From assembly GCF_007991175.1 (NCBI RefSeq), contig NZ_BJXV01000001.1:124001-188000 (forward strand): a stretch of 64,000 bases of DNA. The letters run 5' to 3'. A program made the position numbers and the translations under genes. Below are positions 26,126 to 34,514 of the stretch, piece by piece. Below the pieces are notes generated by a model. The model was given only the letters and a program-made list of their open reading frames with translations, was not told where the DNA came from and did no database searches. Numbering within the stretch: position 1 is the stretch's first letter; each line of letters opens with the position of its first letter. Origin of the DNA: Halovibrio variabilis. Lineage in GTDB: Bacteria > Pseudomonadota > Gammaproteobacteria > Pseudomonadales > Halomonadaceae.

Positions 26126-27508
26126 ATGCCTATCAGTGTCTTCGACCTTTTCAAGATTGGTGTAGGCCCCTCCAGTTCCCATACCGTCGGGCCCATGCAG
26201 GCGGCGTTTAAGTATGTCACCACTCTACGCGAAGACAGCCTGCTCACTGATGTCGGCCATCTTGAAGTCCATCTTTATGGTTCGCTATCCGCGACGGGCG
26301 TCGGGCACGCCACTGATCACGCGATCATTATGGGGCTGATGGGTGAACGTCCTGACACGATTGACCCTTCAATGATTGATCCCGCTATCAAGGCGCTAAA
26401 AGAAAGCCAGTCATTGCCGCTTGGCCGACAAAAAAACGTCATGTTCAACTGGGACCGTGACCTTTATTTTCATGAAGAAAGCTTGCCGCATCATCCGAAT
26501 GCCATGCGGCTGGCTGCTTTTACGTCTCAAGGCCAGTTGCTGTATGAAAACACCTATTATTCGATCGGCGGTGGCTTTGTGGTTGAACAAGCCCAAGTAG
26601 ACAGGCCGCTGGACGATCTGGGCGGCGTTACCATCCCTTACAACTTCGATACTGCTGAAGAGCTCTTGGCGCTATGTAAACAGGAACAGCTGAGTGTCAG
26701 TCGCCTAATGTTGGAAAACGAAAAAGTCTGGCGGACCGAGGAAGAGGTCAGAAACGAGCTGTGGCGCATCTGGCAGGTCATGTGCGAATGCATTGACAAT
26801 GGCTTGGCTCACGAAGGGATATTGCCCGGCGGTTTGAACGTCAAACGACGGGCCAAGTTGCTTCACCAACGCCTTCAGGCGGCAGAACAGAACGATTGCC
26901 TGATCGCCACGACCTTTTCCGCGATGGAATGGGTGAATATTTTTGCCCTTGCCGTTAATGAAGAAAATGCCGCCGGCGGGCGCATGGTAACAGCGCCCAC
27001 CAACGGCGCCGCGGGCATTATTCCCGCCGTCCTGCACTACTACATGAAATTCCAGGCCAATGCCTGCGAGAAAAACGTGGTGGATTTTCTGCTGGCGGCA
27101 GGTGCCATTGGCATTTTGTGCAAGAAAAATGCCTCGATCTCCGGCGCCGAGGTGGGCTGCCAAGGGGAAGTTGGCTCGGCTTGTGCCATGGCAGCCGCCG
27201 GCTTGGCCGATGTGATGGGCGGAACGCCCGAACAAGTAGAGCATGCGGCAGAAATCGGCTTGGAACACAATTTAGGCTTAACCTGTGACCCTGTGGGGGG
27301 GTTAGTGCAGATTCCTTGCATCGAGCGCAACGCCATCGCCACCATCAAGGCGATCAATGCTGCTCAGATGGCGCTGCACGGCGATGGCACTCATTTTATT
27401 TCGTTAGATAAAGTGATTCGCACTATGCGCGATACAGGCAGAGACATGCTGGATAAGTATAAAGAAACCTCCAAAGGTGGCCTCGCCGTCAACGCCATTG
27501 AGTGCTGA
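26126..27508 (+). CDS. sdaA: L-serine ammonia-lyase (iron-sulfur type)
   Basis: 460 residues, the usual single-chain bacterial form. It opens [22 protein letters not shown], the beta-domain signature, and the alpha domain has [13 protein letters not shown] and the cluster cysteines in [14 protein letters not shown] and [14 protein letters not shown]. It deaminates serine to pyruvate and ammonia using a [4Fe-4S] centre. Placed just after the sarcosine operon, it completes betaine to glycine to serine to pyruvate; a serine deaminase also belongs to the Pseudomonas betaine region. It has its own upstream region and a strong terminator at 27534. The sdaA/sdaB naming is arbitrary here. Confidence 0.95.
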   Translation: MPISVFDLFKIGVGPSSSHTVGPMQAAFKYVTTLREDSLLTDVGHLEVHLYGSLSATGVGHATDHAIIMGLMGERPDTIDPSMIDPAIKALKESQSLPLGRQKNVMFNWDRDLYFHEESLPHHPNAMRLAAFTSQGQLLYENTYYSIGGGFVVEQAQVDRPLDDLGGVTIPYNFDTAEELLALCKQEQLSVSRLMLENEKVWRTEEEVRNELWRIWQVMCECIDNGLAHEGILPGGLNVKRRAKLLHQRLQAAEQNDCLIATTFSAMEWVNIFALAVNEENAAGGRMVTAPTNGAAGIIPAVLHYYMKFQANACEKNVVDFLLAAGAIGILCKKNASISGAEVGCQGEVGSACAMAAAGLADVMGGTPEQVEHAAEIGLEHNLGLTCDPVGGLVQIPCIERNAIATIKAINAAQMALHGDGTHFISLDKVIRTMRDTGRDMLDKYKETSKGGLAVNAIEC

Positions 27509-27533
27509 TAAGCGCCTGCTGACGTCGATGCAA

Positions 27534-27571
27534 ACGCCGGATCCTTGCTGAAACAGGATTCGGCGTTTTTT
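27534..27571 (+). terminator. Intrinsic terminator after sdaA
   Basis: ACGCCGGATCCT (27534-27545) pairs with AGGATTCGGCGT (27555-27566) over 12 bp with one G-T wobble, followed by TTTTTTAT. This is a classical strong terminator. Confidence 0.92.
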
Positions 27572-27763
27572 ATTTGAAATGTAATGACGTTCAATGCCCG
27601 ACTATTGTTGAAAATCCAACCGTCAGCAGACCTGGTCTGCCTTTTGGCGACTTTCTAAGCCTGTACAGAAGAGCGACACCCTGGCATAGTCATCCAGTTA
27701 GTTTGAAGGCTAACGAATTTTTCCGTTTGGCTGGGCCGTCATTCGTCTGAGAGGTTTTTTAAA

Positions 27764-28414
27764 ATGCTGATATACATTGTTTTTTTAATTATTTTTGTGG
27801 GTGTGACAGGCGCTTTATATCAGGTGTATGAAACCCACTACAATATTAACGTGGGCAATGACAAAAAGCTGTCGAATGCTAATAAGAGCCGCTTAAAAGA
27901 GCTATCAGCAAAGGCAATCACGGCGACACAAACGAATGCAAGTTCAGCGTTTGATCATGCGGTTAGCAACGCTTTAGGCCCTGAGTTTGATCGCGGTGTC
28001 GCGCTGACCGCGTTTACTCAAGCGGAGGAGGGTAGCTACGCGATTCCCTTGTTACGGCGTAAAGCGCAATTGCGTTTTAACGGCGACAACGATGCAGTGA
28101 CTGTTCGCCACCTGCCTTTCTGGCAAACACAGCTGCCGCGGATCAATAGCCGGGCAGTGTTAGTTGCTTTGGTGATTGTTAATTGTTTCCTGGTTCAGTT
28201 GTTGGGCGCCATGAGTATTTATACGCTTAATTATCCAGTATCGCTGCCCTGGTTGGCGTGGCTTAACGAGCCATTGGTAGTGATGCTGCTGATTTACGCA
28301 TTACTATTTATCTCGTTTATGATCGCTAAGCTTGATAGGTACATGCACGACCTTTATCAGCTTGGGGCATTGTTCAGGCATGAGGCTGTCGGTGAACCTG
28401 AATTCAACCAATAA
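27764..28414 (+). CDS. Membrane protein of unknown function
   Basis: A 216-residue protein I do not recognise. Residues 1-20 are a hydrophobic anchor (MLIYIVFLIIFVGVTGALYQ). A polar central region of about 100 residues follows, then two hydrophobic helices (about 128-150 and 165-190). The tail RYMHDLYQLGALFRHEAVGEP is polar. The base composition is more AT-rich than its neighbours. It is flanked by the sdaA terminator and, convergently, by the end of the 11-gene srf-like block, so it may be a single-gene unit. No catalytic motif is visible. A functional tie to the srf block is only positional. Confidence 0.65.
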   Translation: MLIYIVFLIIFVGVTGALYQVYETHYNINVGNDKKLSNANKSRLKELSAKAITATQTNASSAFDHAVSNALGPEFDRGVALTAFTQAEEGSYAIPLLRRKAQLRFNGDNDAVTVRHLPFWQTQLPRINSRAVLVALVIVNCFLVQLLGAMSIYTLNYPVSLPWLAWLNEPLVVMLLIYALLFISFMIAKLDRYMHDLYQLGALFRHEAVGEPEFNQ

Positions 28415-28460
28415 CTGCAGCACCAATGCCTGAACGCATAGAGTAGCTGCAGCGCTTATA

Positions 28461-29735
28461 TTATGGGTGGCAGTACTCTTCGCTAAGCGTCTCCCTTCCA
28501 GCTTCTTTCAGCATTGTGCTAATTAGCTCAGCGTCTTGAGAGCCGAATACACGGCCACCGGTTTGCTCTGCAATGCAGTTAGAGAGGCCGCTATTCGAAA
28601 TGTCGACGACGTTGACCCGCAGCCTAGGCTGCCGACTGGCGATGTCTTGGGCGACGGCGCACTGGTTCTGGCCGCAGCCATCGGCGCCATCAACAAAGGC
28701 AAGAATGACCGCATCGCGCTCTTTGCCATCCACCATGCCAGCTGCGCGGAGTAGACTGGCGGCGAGAGGCGTGCCATCGTTGGCGGCAAGACCGTGCACG
28801 CCCTCTATGAGCTGCGGACGCTGTTCTGCATTGAAAACGCCATGCCCAATCGTTGCTTCACAGCCTTGATAAGTCACTAGCCCAATATCCACATCAGGGT
28901 CGATGGCTTGTACCAGGTCGCTAAATGCATGCTGGGCAATGGTGAGGCGTGAGGGTTCAGCCATCATCCGTTGCACACGTGGGTCGTTGGCTCTTAACTC
29001 GCGTAGAAAATCCGGCATGTTAAAGAGCCATTGCTCATCTTCCATGGATGTCTGGATGTTGAGGTTCATGGAGCCAGAGGTATCAAAGATAGTGATAAAT
29101 TCCGGCGGCGGTGTGTCGTCGTTGCGACAAGCAAAAGGTAGCGCTTTGGCGTCGCTGGGTTGCCAAGGGAGCGAAAAGCGTTCCCAGTGTGTGAAGGCGA
29201 GCCATAAGCCAAGCAGCGCCAATCCTGCCAATAACGGCAAAAGCAGCGGTATCACCCAGCGGCGCGACGCTGAAGACGTCGGCTTGACGGCAGCGGACGG
29301 CAAAGGGGCAGTCGCTGGTGATGGTACGCTGGCGGGTATCGACGCCGACTCGGTGGGTACCCAGCGGATCAACAGCGGCTCACCATTCACCGCGTAGAGG
29401 TTGCTGGTGTCGGGGGTTGTGGGCAACTTGCGCAGCTCTGCAGCAGCGGGTTCGCCGCGCTTTTCCAGTTCGGTGATCAGGTTGCCTAACGCCGATAAGC
29501 GTTGATCGAGGCGCTGTTTCAGCGCCTCCTGCTCAGCTAACGGTAACTCGGTGAAGTGACGCGGCTGGCCTGCCAGCTCCGTCCACCACTCCAACGCCCC
29601 CGAATTACCGTCGCGCGGTAGAGCGAATAGATTGCCAATACTGGGTGGGCAGTAGCGATAAACGAGTGTCTGCAGCCGTTCTGGCTGATGCGACTCGGCT
29701 AGCGCCAAGTCCTCCTCACGCAGGACACGCTGCAT
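28461..29735 (-). CDS. Membrane-anchored VWA-domain protein with SrfA-like cytosolic domain
   Basis: 424 residues in three parts. Residues 1-126 are cytosolic and match the pattern of the SrfA-like protein encoded at the other end of this block: FALPRD, EWW, and LYAVNGEPLLIRW. A Pro/Ala/Ser linker (127-157) leads to one membrane helix (160-181). The periplasmic part is a von Willebrand factor A domain with a perfect MIDAS (D218-T-S-G-S222). Cysteines in FACRND, YQGCEA, DGADGCGQNQC, SNCIAEQ and the final EYCHP suggest disulfides. Inference: it links a cytosolic partner to metal-dependent protein binding in the periplasm. It is the last gene of the block, 36 bases after a lipoprotein gene. Function unknown. 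Confidence 0.75.
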   Translation of the reverse strand: MQRVLREEDLALAESHQPERLQTLVYRYCPPSIGNLFALPRDGNSGALEWWTELAGQPRHFTELPLAEQEALKQRLDQRLSALGNLITELEKRGEPAAAELRKLPTTPDTSNLYAVNGEPLLIRWVPTESASIPASVPSPATAPLPSAAVKPTSSASRRWVIPLLLPLLAGLALLGLWLAFTHWERFSLPWQPSDAKALPFACRNDDTPPPEFITIFDTSGSMNLNIQTSMEDEQWLFNMPDFLRELRANDPRVQRMMAEPSRLTIAQHAFSDLVQAIDPDVDIGLVTYQGCEATIGHGVFNAEQRPQLIEGVHGLAANDGTPLAASLLRAAGMVDGKERDAVILAFVDGADGCGQNQCAVAQDIASRQPRLRVNVVDISNSGLSNCIAEQTGGRVFGSQDAELISTMLKEAGRETLSEEYCHP

Positions 29736-29771
29736 GGCGGTCCCCCCTCAAGGAGGTAAACCGTCTTGGCA

Positions 29772-30269
29772 TCACGGTGTATACCCCAGGCTTTGCTGCA
29801 GGCGGTTCACTTGCTCTTGTAGCGCGTTTAACCGTGTCTGCCGCTCGGCGAAGGTTTCACCGTCAGCACGCTGTGGAGAGGTGCCTGTTTGCATTTGCTG
29901 CGCCACCTCGTTCAGCTGGTGCTGCAGCCCGAGTTGATCCTGGGTGCGGCTTTGTAACCGGACCAGCAGTTGCTCAATCGTACGTTCAAGCTCGTACTGC
30001 TGTTGGTTAGTAACGCGCAGCTCGTTGCGAGTGGCGCGTTGCTGTTCCATGATCTGGTGCTGGATATCACGAAACAGCGCGTTCTCTTCCTGATCAAGGT
30101 GAACCTGGTCTTCGCCGGCATCAAGGCGTGCCCGGTAGCCGCCGCCCGCATCACAAGACAGCTTAGCGATTAGGCTAGCCGCCTGGCTGGGGTCACAGGC
30201 TGCGGGCGTTGTTGCGCAACCGCTGAGTATCGCAAGGCTGCTGGCCGCGAGAATAAGTGGAAGTTTCAT
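29772..30269 (-). CDS. Coiled-coil lipoprotein
   Basis: 165 residues with a lipoprotein signal peptide (MKLPLILAASSLAILSGC, lipobox LSGC, Cys18). Residue +2 is Ala, which by the Lol sorting rule predicts outer-membrane attachment. From about residue 55 onward the sequence is a Gln/Glu/Arg-rich heptad-like coiled coil (EENALFRDIQHQIMEQQ and onward) ending in QVNRLQQSLGYTP. Two extra cysteines (ACDPSQ and LSCDAGG) could form a disulfide. It starts 9 bases after the previous coiled-coil lipoprotein gene. I recognise no named family; inferred role is a structural periplasmic rod or adaptor in the srf-like system. Confidence 0.75.
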   Translation of the reverse strand: MKLPLILAASSLAILSGCATTPAACDPSQAASLIAKLSCDAGGGYRARLDAGEDQVHLDQEENALFRDIQHQIMEQQRATRNELRVTNQQQYELERTIEQLLVRLQSRTQDQLGLQHQLNEVAQQMQTGTSPQRADGETFAERQTRLNALQEQVNRLQQSLGYTP

Positions 30270-30278
30270 GGGGTGCCC

Positions 30279-31019
30279 TTAGCCAAGCGTAATTGCAGAA
30301 CGCATGTTGTAGAGGTCGTCAACTTCTTGCTGAAGAGCAAGCACTTGCTCGTTCATCACTTCAATTTCTTGCTCTACTTGCTGAACTTCCGCAGGGCTGG
30401 TTTCCTGGCGCTCTAGTTGGGCAACTTCTTCATATTCGGTGACGGACTTTTGCATGTTGCTAAGGTCGCGGCGCAGGATGTCGATATTACTGTCAATGCC
30501 AGCTAACTCTTGCTGGGCAGACGCCTGGTTGACGCGTTGCTCGGCAATCTCCTGTTCGATACGTTCGATACGCTGACGATCTTCGGCCATAACCTGACGG
30601 GCGGTTTCCGTGCGCGCGATGACTTTTTGGGTATCCGCTTGGATGTCTTGGCTCATCACTTCGAGGCGCTCGGCGCTGGAGGCGTATTCGTTACGGCGCT
30701 GATCCAGGTAGTAATTGGCGCCCATGGCCACGCCGCAGGCGCTAACGCCGGCAATAATGGCGCACTGAGTGCGATTGCTGGTGCCACTGAGCATGCAGCT
30801 CATGACGCCCACCGCCGCACCGGCGGCACACGCCTGTAAGCCAGACTTATTGAAAAACTCGGCGTCATTGCCTTGGGTCAGGCGCGGGTCAGCGGTTTGG
30901 CTGCTGTTAGATCCGTTAAGTAAGTTGCTGCCCGTGCTGGCACAGCCGGCGACGAATAGAGCGCTTGCCACGGCGGTGCAAAGTAGCAATTGCTTAAAAG
31001 AAGGTGTGCGAATTGTCAT
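30279..31019 (-). CDS. Glycine-rich, coiled-coil lipoprotein
   Basis: 246 residues from the ATG at 31019, preceded by GGGA at 8 bases; the longer frame to 31100 overlaps the previous gene and lacks a ribosome site. A lipoprotein signal (hydrophobic core, lipobox VAGC) with Ala at +2 predicts outer-membrane targeting. Residues about 50-95 form a Gly/Ala/Cys-rich hydrophobic stretch (ACAAGAAVGVMSCML, AIIAGVSACGVAMGANYYL) like a glycine-zipper membrane element. The rest (about 100-245) is one long predicted coiled coil rich in Glu and Gln. Together this suggests a membrane-inserting, oligomerising envelope protein. The specific family is not recognised. Confidence 0.75.
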   Translation of the reverse strand: MTIRTPSFKQLLLCTAVASALFVAGCASTGSNLLNGSNSSQTADPRLTQGNDAEFFNKSGLQACAAGAAVGVMSCMLSGTSNRTQCAIIAGVSACGVAMGANYYLDQRRNEYASSAERLEVMSQDIQADTQKVIARTETARQVMAEDRQRIERIEQEIAEQRVNQASAQQELAGIDSNIDILRRDLSNMQKSVTEYEEVAQLERQETSPAEVQQVEQEIEVMNEQVLALQQEVDDLYNMRSAITLG

Positions 31020-31063
31020 GTCATATTCCCTTGTGTGGTTTGATAATGTTTTTTTGGTGGTGA

Positions 31064-32611
31064 TTATTGTTCTGCCATGGCTTTGCAGCTTTCGAGCCAC
31101 GCTTCGGCGCTGATGCTCTGGTCATCCAAATACTCGCGTTGGTGCTGCCAGTAAGTCTGAAGATAGGGTTCTAATCCGCTCAGTTGAGCGTTGCGAGAGA
31201 GTATTGCGCTGAAGACGTCTACCTGCTCCTCAATAGGCGCCGCGCCGTACAGGGTGGCTGACTCAACCAGACTGCTAGCGTAATAGCGGCTTAGTCCTTG
31301 CAGGCGCTGCTCTTGCTCGGCTAAGCGAGACTGGCGCATCCCGCAGCTGGCATCGGGGCTATCGTTTTCACAATTGACGCGATAGTTGTCGGCAAGAAAA
31401 GCATAAAAGACACCATCATCTTCTAACTTGGTGCATAAAAAAGCGCCCAGATTGAGACTGGCGCGGATCGCTTGGTTACGCGCTTCTTCCTGGCGTTGGT
31501 TGCTGGCGCGCAGTTGGCGTTCGAGCGACTGAAGCTCTTCTTGTAAGGCGTTATCTTCTATTTCAGAGGCTAACGTTGCCAATTGCACTGCGGTACCGGG
31601 AGAGCCGTCTTCCTCACTTTCGCCTAGCCCTAAGGCTTGCCACTGCTCATCTATGGCCGCCACACGCTCGCGGGAGGTGAGGGTTGGCGCGACTAGCGCC
31701 AGGCGCATGCCGTTGGCACGTCCGCGGGTTTGCGCTTGGTTGTCGTAGTAAGGTTCTTCACCACGCAGCGCGGTGCGAATATCTTCACGCGGGCTTAAAT
31801 AATTGCCGCCGCGTACGATGAAGCCGCCTGCCTGGCCGTGTTGGCGGTCAAGCTTATTTAGCCGAAAGGGTTCAAACATCATCTCGCTGGCGTTGCCCAG
31901 CATGTCGTGAAAGCCCAGCGGGTTAGGGGCTAGAAGCCCCGCTAGCTGGAGCCGCCCGTTGGAAGACTGCGCTCCAGCAAACCACTCATAAGCGTTAATC
32001 CCTTCCGGCATGGGGTAACGGGAACCACGGTACTCAGCGGTACTGACCTCCAAGCCGCCGCGAACGGCGAACTCCCATTCAATTTCGGTGGGGAGTCGCA
32101 TAAAGCCCAGCGCGCCATCTTCTTGAGGCAGTGAGTCTGGGGCGTTTGCGCGTAACCACAGGTTATACGCGTCGCTGAACTGCATGGCGTCAAACCAGCT
32201 CAATTCTATTTTGGGGAAGCGCTTACGATTGGAGGGCTCAGGGCAAGTGTCTTCCATCAACGCGTCATACTGCAGCTCGGTTAACTCGTACTTGGCCAGT
32301 AGGTAGTGACGCGAGGCGGCCGCTGGCGCCTCCGCAAAACTGCCGGAAATAAACGCAGGGCGACTCTGTTCTACGTAGCCCCACCCGGTGCCGTCCTGGC
32401 CGACCTGTACCGGGAAATCATCCAGCGGTTTCGTCACCGGCACGTGCACTTGACGAAAGGTCATGGCACCGCCGCAAGGCATGGGCAGCACAACATCGTC
32501 CTTTAACGGCGCCGGGTTATAGAGTCGTTCATCCCATTCGGGCGCTGCGTGGGCAGTCACAGAAACCCCTAAACCTGCCATAAGCGCGATAAAACGGCGT
32601 TTAAGCTTCAC
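31064..32611 (-). CDS. Secreted SUMF1/FGE-fold protein, probably catalytically inactive
   Basis: About 515 residues from a GTG at 32611 with GGAGAG upstream; an ATG at 32638 is an alternative. The N terminus KLKRRFIALMAGLGVSVTAHA is a signal peptide. The middle is a formylglycine-generating-enzyme fold: LAKYELTELQYDALM, RLPTEIEWEFAVRGG, GFHDMLGNASEMMFEP, and IVRGGNYLSPREDIRTALRGE ending NGMRLALV. Active FGEs carry catalytic cysteines in the region after RGGS; here that region has none, so a binding or scaffolding role is likely. A coiled-coil region (about residues 370-430) and a Cys-containing C-terminal domain follow. The gene overlaps the permease by 11 bases. Confidence 0.8.
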   Translation of the reverse strand: MKLKRRFIALMAGLGVSVTAHAAPEWDERLYNPAPLKDDVVLPMPCGGAMTFRQVHVPVTKPLDDFPVQVGQDGTGWGYVEQSRPAFISGSFAEAPAAASRHYLLAKYELTELQYDALMEDTCPEPSNRKRFPKIELSWFDAMQFSDAYNLWLRANAPDSLPQEDGALGFMRLPTEIEWEFAVRGGLEVSTAEYRGSRYPMPEGINAYEWFAGAQSSNGRLQLAGLLAPNPLGFHDMLGNASEMMFEPFRLNKLDRQHGQAGGFIVRGGNYLSPREDIRTALRGEEPYYDNQAQTRGRANGMRLALVAPTLTSRERVAAIDEQWQALGLGESEEDGSPGTAVQLATLASEIEDNALQEELQSLERQLRASNQRQEEARNQAIRASLNLGAFLCTKLEDDGVFYAFLADNYRVNCENDSPDASCGMRQSRLAEQEQRLQGLSRYYASSLVESATLYGAAPIEEQVDVFSAILSRNAQLSGLEPYLQTYWQHQREYLDDQSISAEAWLESCKAMAEQ

Positions 32612-33824
32612 GTAAACTCTCCGATGGCTGAATCCCATAAGCGCGGGCAACGCCCACTACAACGACGAGCAATCCGACGCCAAGGGTCAGCATTAGCGCG
32701 ATCACCGCATGGAGGGGCGTTATATGGCTAACGACCCCCGCTGACATATTGCTGGTGGCCAAGGCGCGATTAAAAACGGCAGAGCCTAGCGCAAATAGGC
32801 CAAGCCCCACGACAAAGGCAAGTAGGGTTAACACGCCTACCTGAACGGCTAAGAAAGTGGCGACGGCCGGGCGCTGGAAACCTAGCAAGCGTAAAACGGC
32901 ATACTCACGTCGCTTGCGGTCAATATTGGCTAAGAAGGCCCCACTCATTGAGGCCATGCATCCCGCCAGTGCGGTCGCTGCAATAACGCCGAAAACAAGC
33001 GCTAATACCTTATTGATGGCACGCACATTTTCGATTTCAGCCAGGCGACTGGCGGTATCGATGTGCTGTTCTTCCAGCCATTCCACCAAGCCTTGCACGG
33101 CGTCTCCCTCCCTGGCGTAGACGCGTGCGCGCGCATAGCGCAGCGGGTAATCTCCCCGTGCTAAGCCGTTTTCCACCCCTAGCCGAGGGCTTGCATGACC
33201 ATCGCGGAACCGTTCTAGCTCGATTAATAGCTCAAGGTCGACAAAAGCCGCTGGACGTGGAAAACGGCTGGCTTCCAAGACGCCAGCTACGTCGATAGCC
33301 AAGCGACCGCGCTCTAGCTGTCCGTCAAACCGTCGACTGACAGCCAGCGTCAAGTGGTCGCCTTCCGCCACCTCGAGGCGCCTGGCCGCTGGTTCGCTAA
33401 GAATTACTTGATCCCCTTGTGGGTGGTGGGCAACGTCGGCCAGTAACGGGTCGCCCGGCGCCGAAGGGATCAATTCCGCGCCTTTTACAAAGCGCTGAGC
33501 ATCCTTGAGTAGATCGGCTTGGGTATTGAGTGAGCGTGTTTGTCCAATCACAAATCCCACTTCGGGTTGCTCACGTAGGGTCGCTAGCCAGGCATTGTCG
33601 TAGCTGCCGCTGGTCAGCATGCGCACTTCGAGGTTGCGTGGGTCGTCAAGCAGTTCGCGCTGCAACTGGCTGACGACGCCGTGCTTGAGACCAAAAAGCA
33701 GCAGTAGTGGGGCAATAACGGCCACCAACGCGGCGGCAATACACAGCGATACTTGGCGGTCGTGCCAGAGGTCTTGCAAGGCTAAGCGGGCGATTAAGGC
33801 GAAGCGTTTAGGCGGCGAAGGCAA
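32601..33824 (-). CDS. FtsX-like ABC transporter permease
   Basis: 407 residues: one membrane helix near the N terminus (CIAAALVAVIAPLLLLFGLKHG, residues 28-49), a large periplasmic domain of about 220 residues like MacB/LolC core domains (RNLEVRMLTSGSY, VILSEPAARRLEV), then three further helices (about 270-400) with VFGVIAATALAGCMASMSG. This type VII ABC permease topology drives periplasmic work or lipoprotein movement rather than solute import. It overlaps the ATPase gene by 17 bases. There is only one permease gene, so it probably forms a homodimer as MacB does. Likely job, inferred: drive or load the periplasmic lipoproteins and SUMF1/VWA proteins encoded beside it. Confidence 0.82.
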   Translation of the reverse strand: MPSPPKRFALIARLALQDLWHDRQVSLCIAAALVAVIAPLLLLFGLKHGVVSQLQRELLDDPRNLEVRMLTSGSYDNAWLATLREQPEVGFVIGQTRSLNTQADLLKDAQRFVKGAELIPSAPGDPLLADVAHHPQGDQVILSEPAARRLEVAEGDHLTLAVSRRFDGQLERGRLAIDVAGVLEASRFPRPAAFVDLELLIELERFRDGHASPRLGVENGLARGDYPLRYARARVYAREGDAVQGLVEWLEEQHIDTASRLAEIENVRAINKVLALVFGVIAATALAGCMASMSGAFLANIDRKRREYAVLRLLGFQRPAVATFLAVQVGVLTLLAFVVGLGLFALGSAVFNRALATSNMSAGVVSHITPLHAVIALMLTLGVGLLVVVVGVARAYGIQPSESLREA

Positions 33825-34506
33825 AGCGGCTCCCCCCCGACGTCAAGGTGGCGGCTAACCTTGGCAGCTGGAATTGAGCGACCAGCGTATAATCATGCGA
33901 TACCACCAGCGCTGCCATATCGAGCTCCTTCACCAGCGCGACCATCAGGCCAAACAAGCGCTCGCCGGAAGCGGGGTCAAGGGCCGCGGTGGGCTCGTCG
34001 GCAAGCAGTAGCCGCGGCTCGTGAGCCATCGCGCGGACAAAAGCCGTTCGCTGGCGCTCACCAATGGAGAGAGCCCCAGGGCGCTTATTGAGCAGGGCAT
34101 CTAAACCCAGCGTGGCGCAGGCATGGACAACGCGCTCGCTGTGCTCAGGCAGGCCCAGCAAGCGCCGCGGTAACGCAATGTTGTCGCGCACGCTTAAGAA
34201 CGGCAGCAGGCCGCCATTTTGCAGTAAAAAGCCAATATCGCGTGATCGAATGCTCGCGAGCGCGCGCTCATCGCCAGCGCGCTGCAGCGCGGCGATGTCT
34301 TGGGGGGGCGTTCCAAGCGTAAAGCTGTGTAGCGCACTGGGGGCCAGCAACAGCCCCATCGCTTCCAGCAGCGTGCTCTTTCCGCAGCCGCTGGGGCCGA
34401 CAATGGCCGCTACGTGGCCAGCGGGGAGCGAAAGCTTAGGCAGGTGCACTTCATGCCGTTCATGTCCCTCGCCACGCGCCACGCGTAACTCCGTTAAATT
34501 CAGCAT
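33808..34506 (-). CDS. LolD/MacB-like ABC transporter ATPase
   Basis: 232 residues with Walker A GPSGCGKST at 37-45, Q-loop in GFLLQNGGLLPFLSVRDN, signature LSIGERQRTAFVRAM (a variant of LSGGQ), Walker B RLLLADEPTAALD and the H-loop VVSHD. Length and sequence fit the LolD/FtsE class that powers FtsX-type permeases. It lies 8 bases after the secreted VWA gene and overlaps the permease gene by 17 bases. The divergent signature (SIGE instead of SGGE/Q) may mark a specialised branch. Confidence 0.88.
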   Translation of the reverse strand: MLNLTELRVARGEGHERHEVHLPKLSLPAGHVAAIVGPSGCGKSTLLEAMGLLLAPSALHSFTLGTPPQDIAALQRAGDERALASIRSRDIGFLLQNGGLLPFLSVRDNIALPRRLLGLPEHSERVVHACATLGLDALLNKRPGALSIGERQRTAFVRAMAHEPRLLLADEPTAALDPASGERLFGLMVALVKELDMAALVVSHDYTLVAQFQLPRLAATLTSGGSRFAFAA

Positions 34507-34514
34507 GGCGGGGC

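Noticed and set aside
31064..32611. Active sulfatase-modifying enzyme
   Set aside because: No cysteine is found in the catalytic segment after RGG and no sulfatase is encoded nearby.
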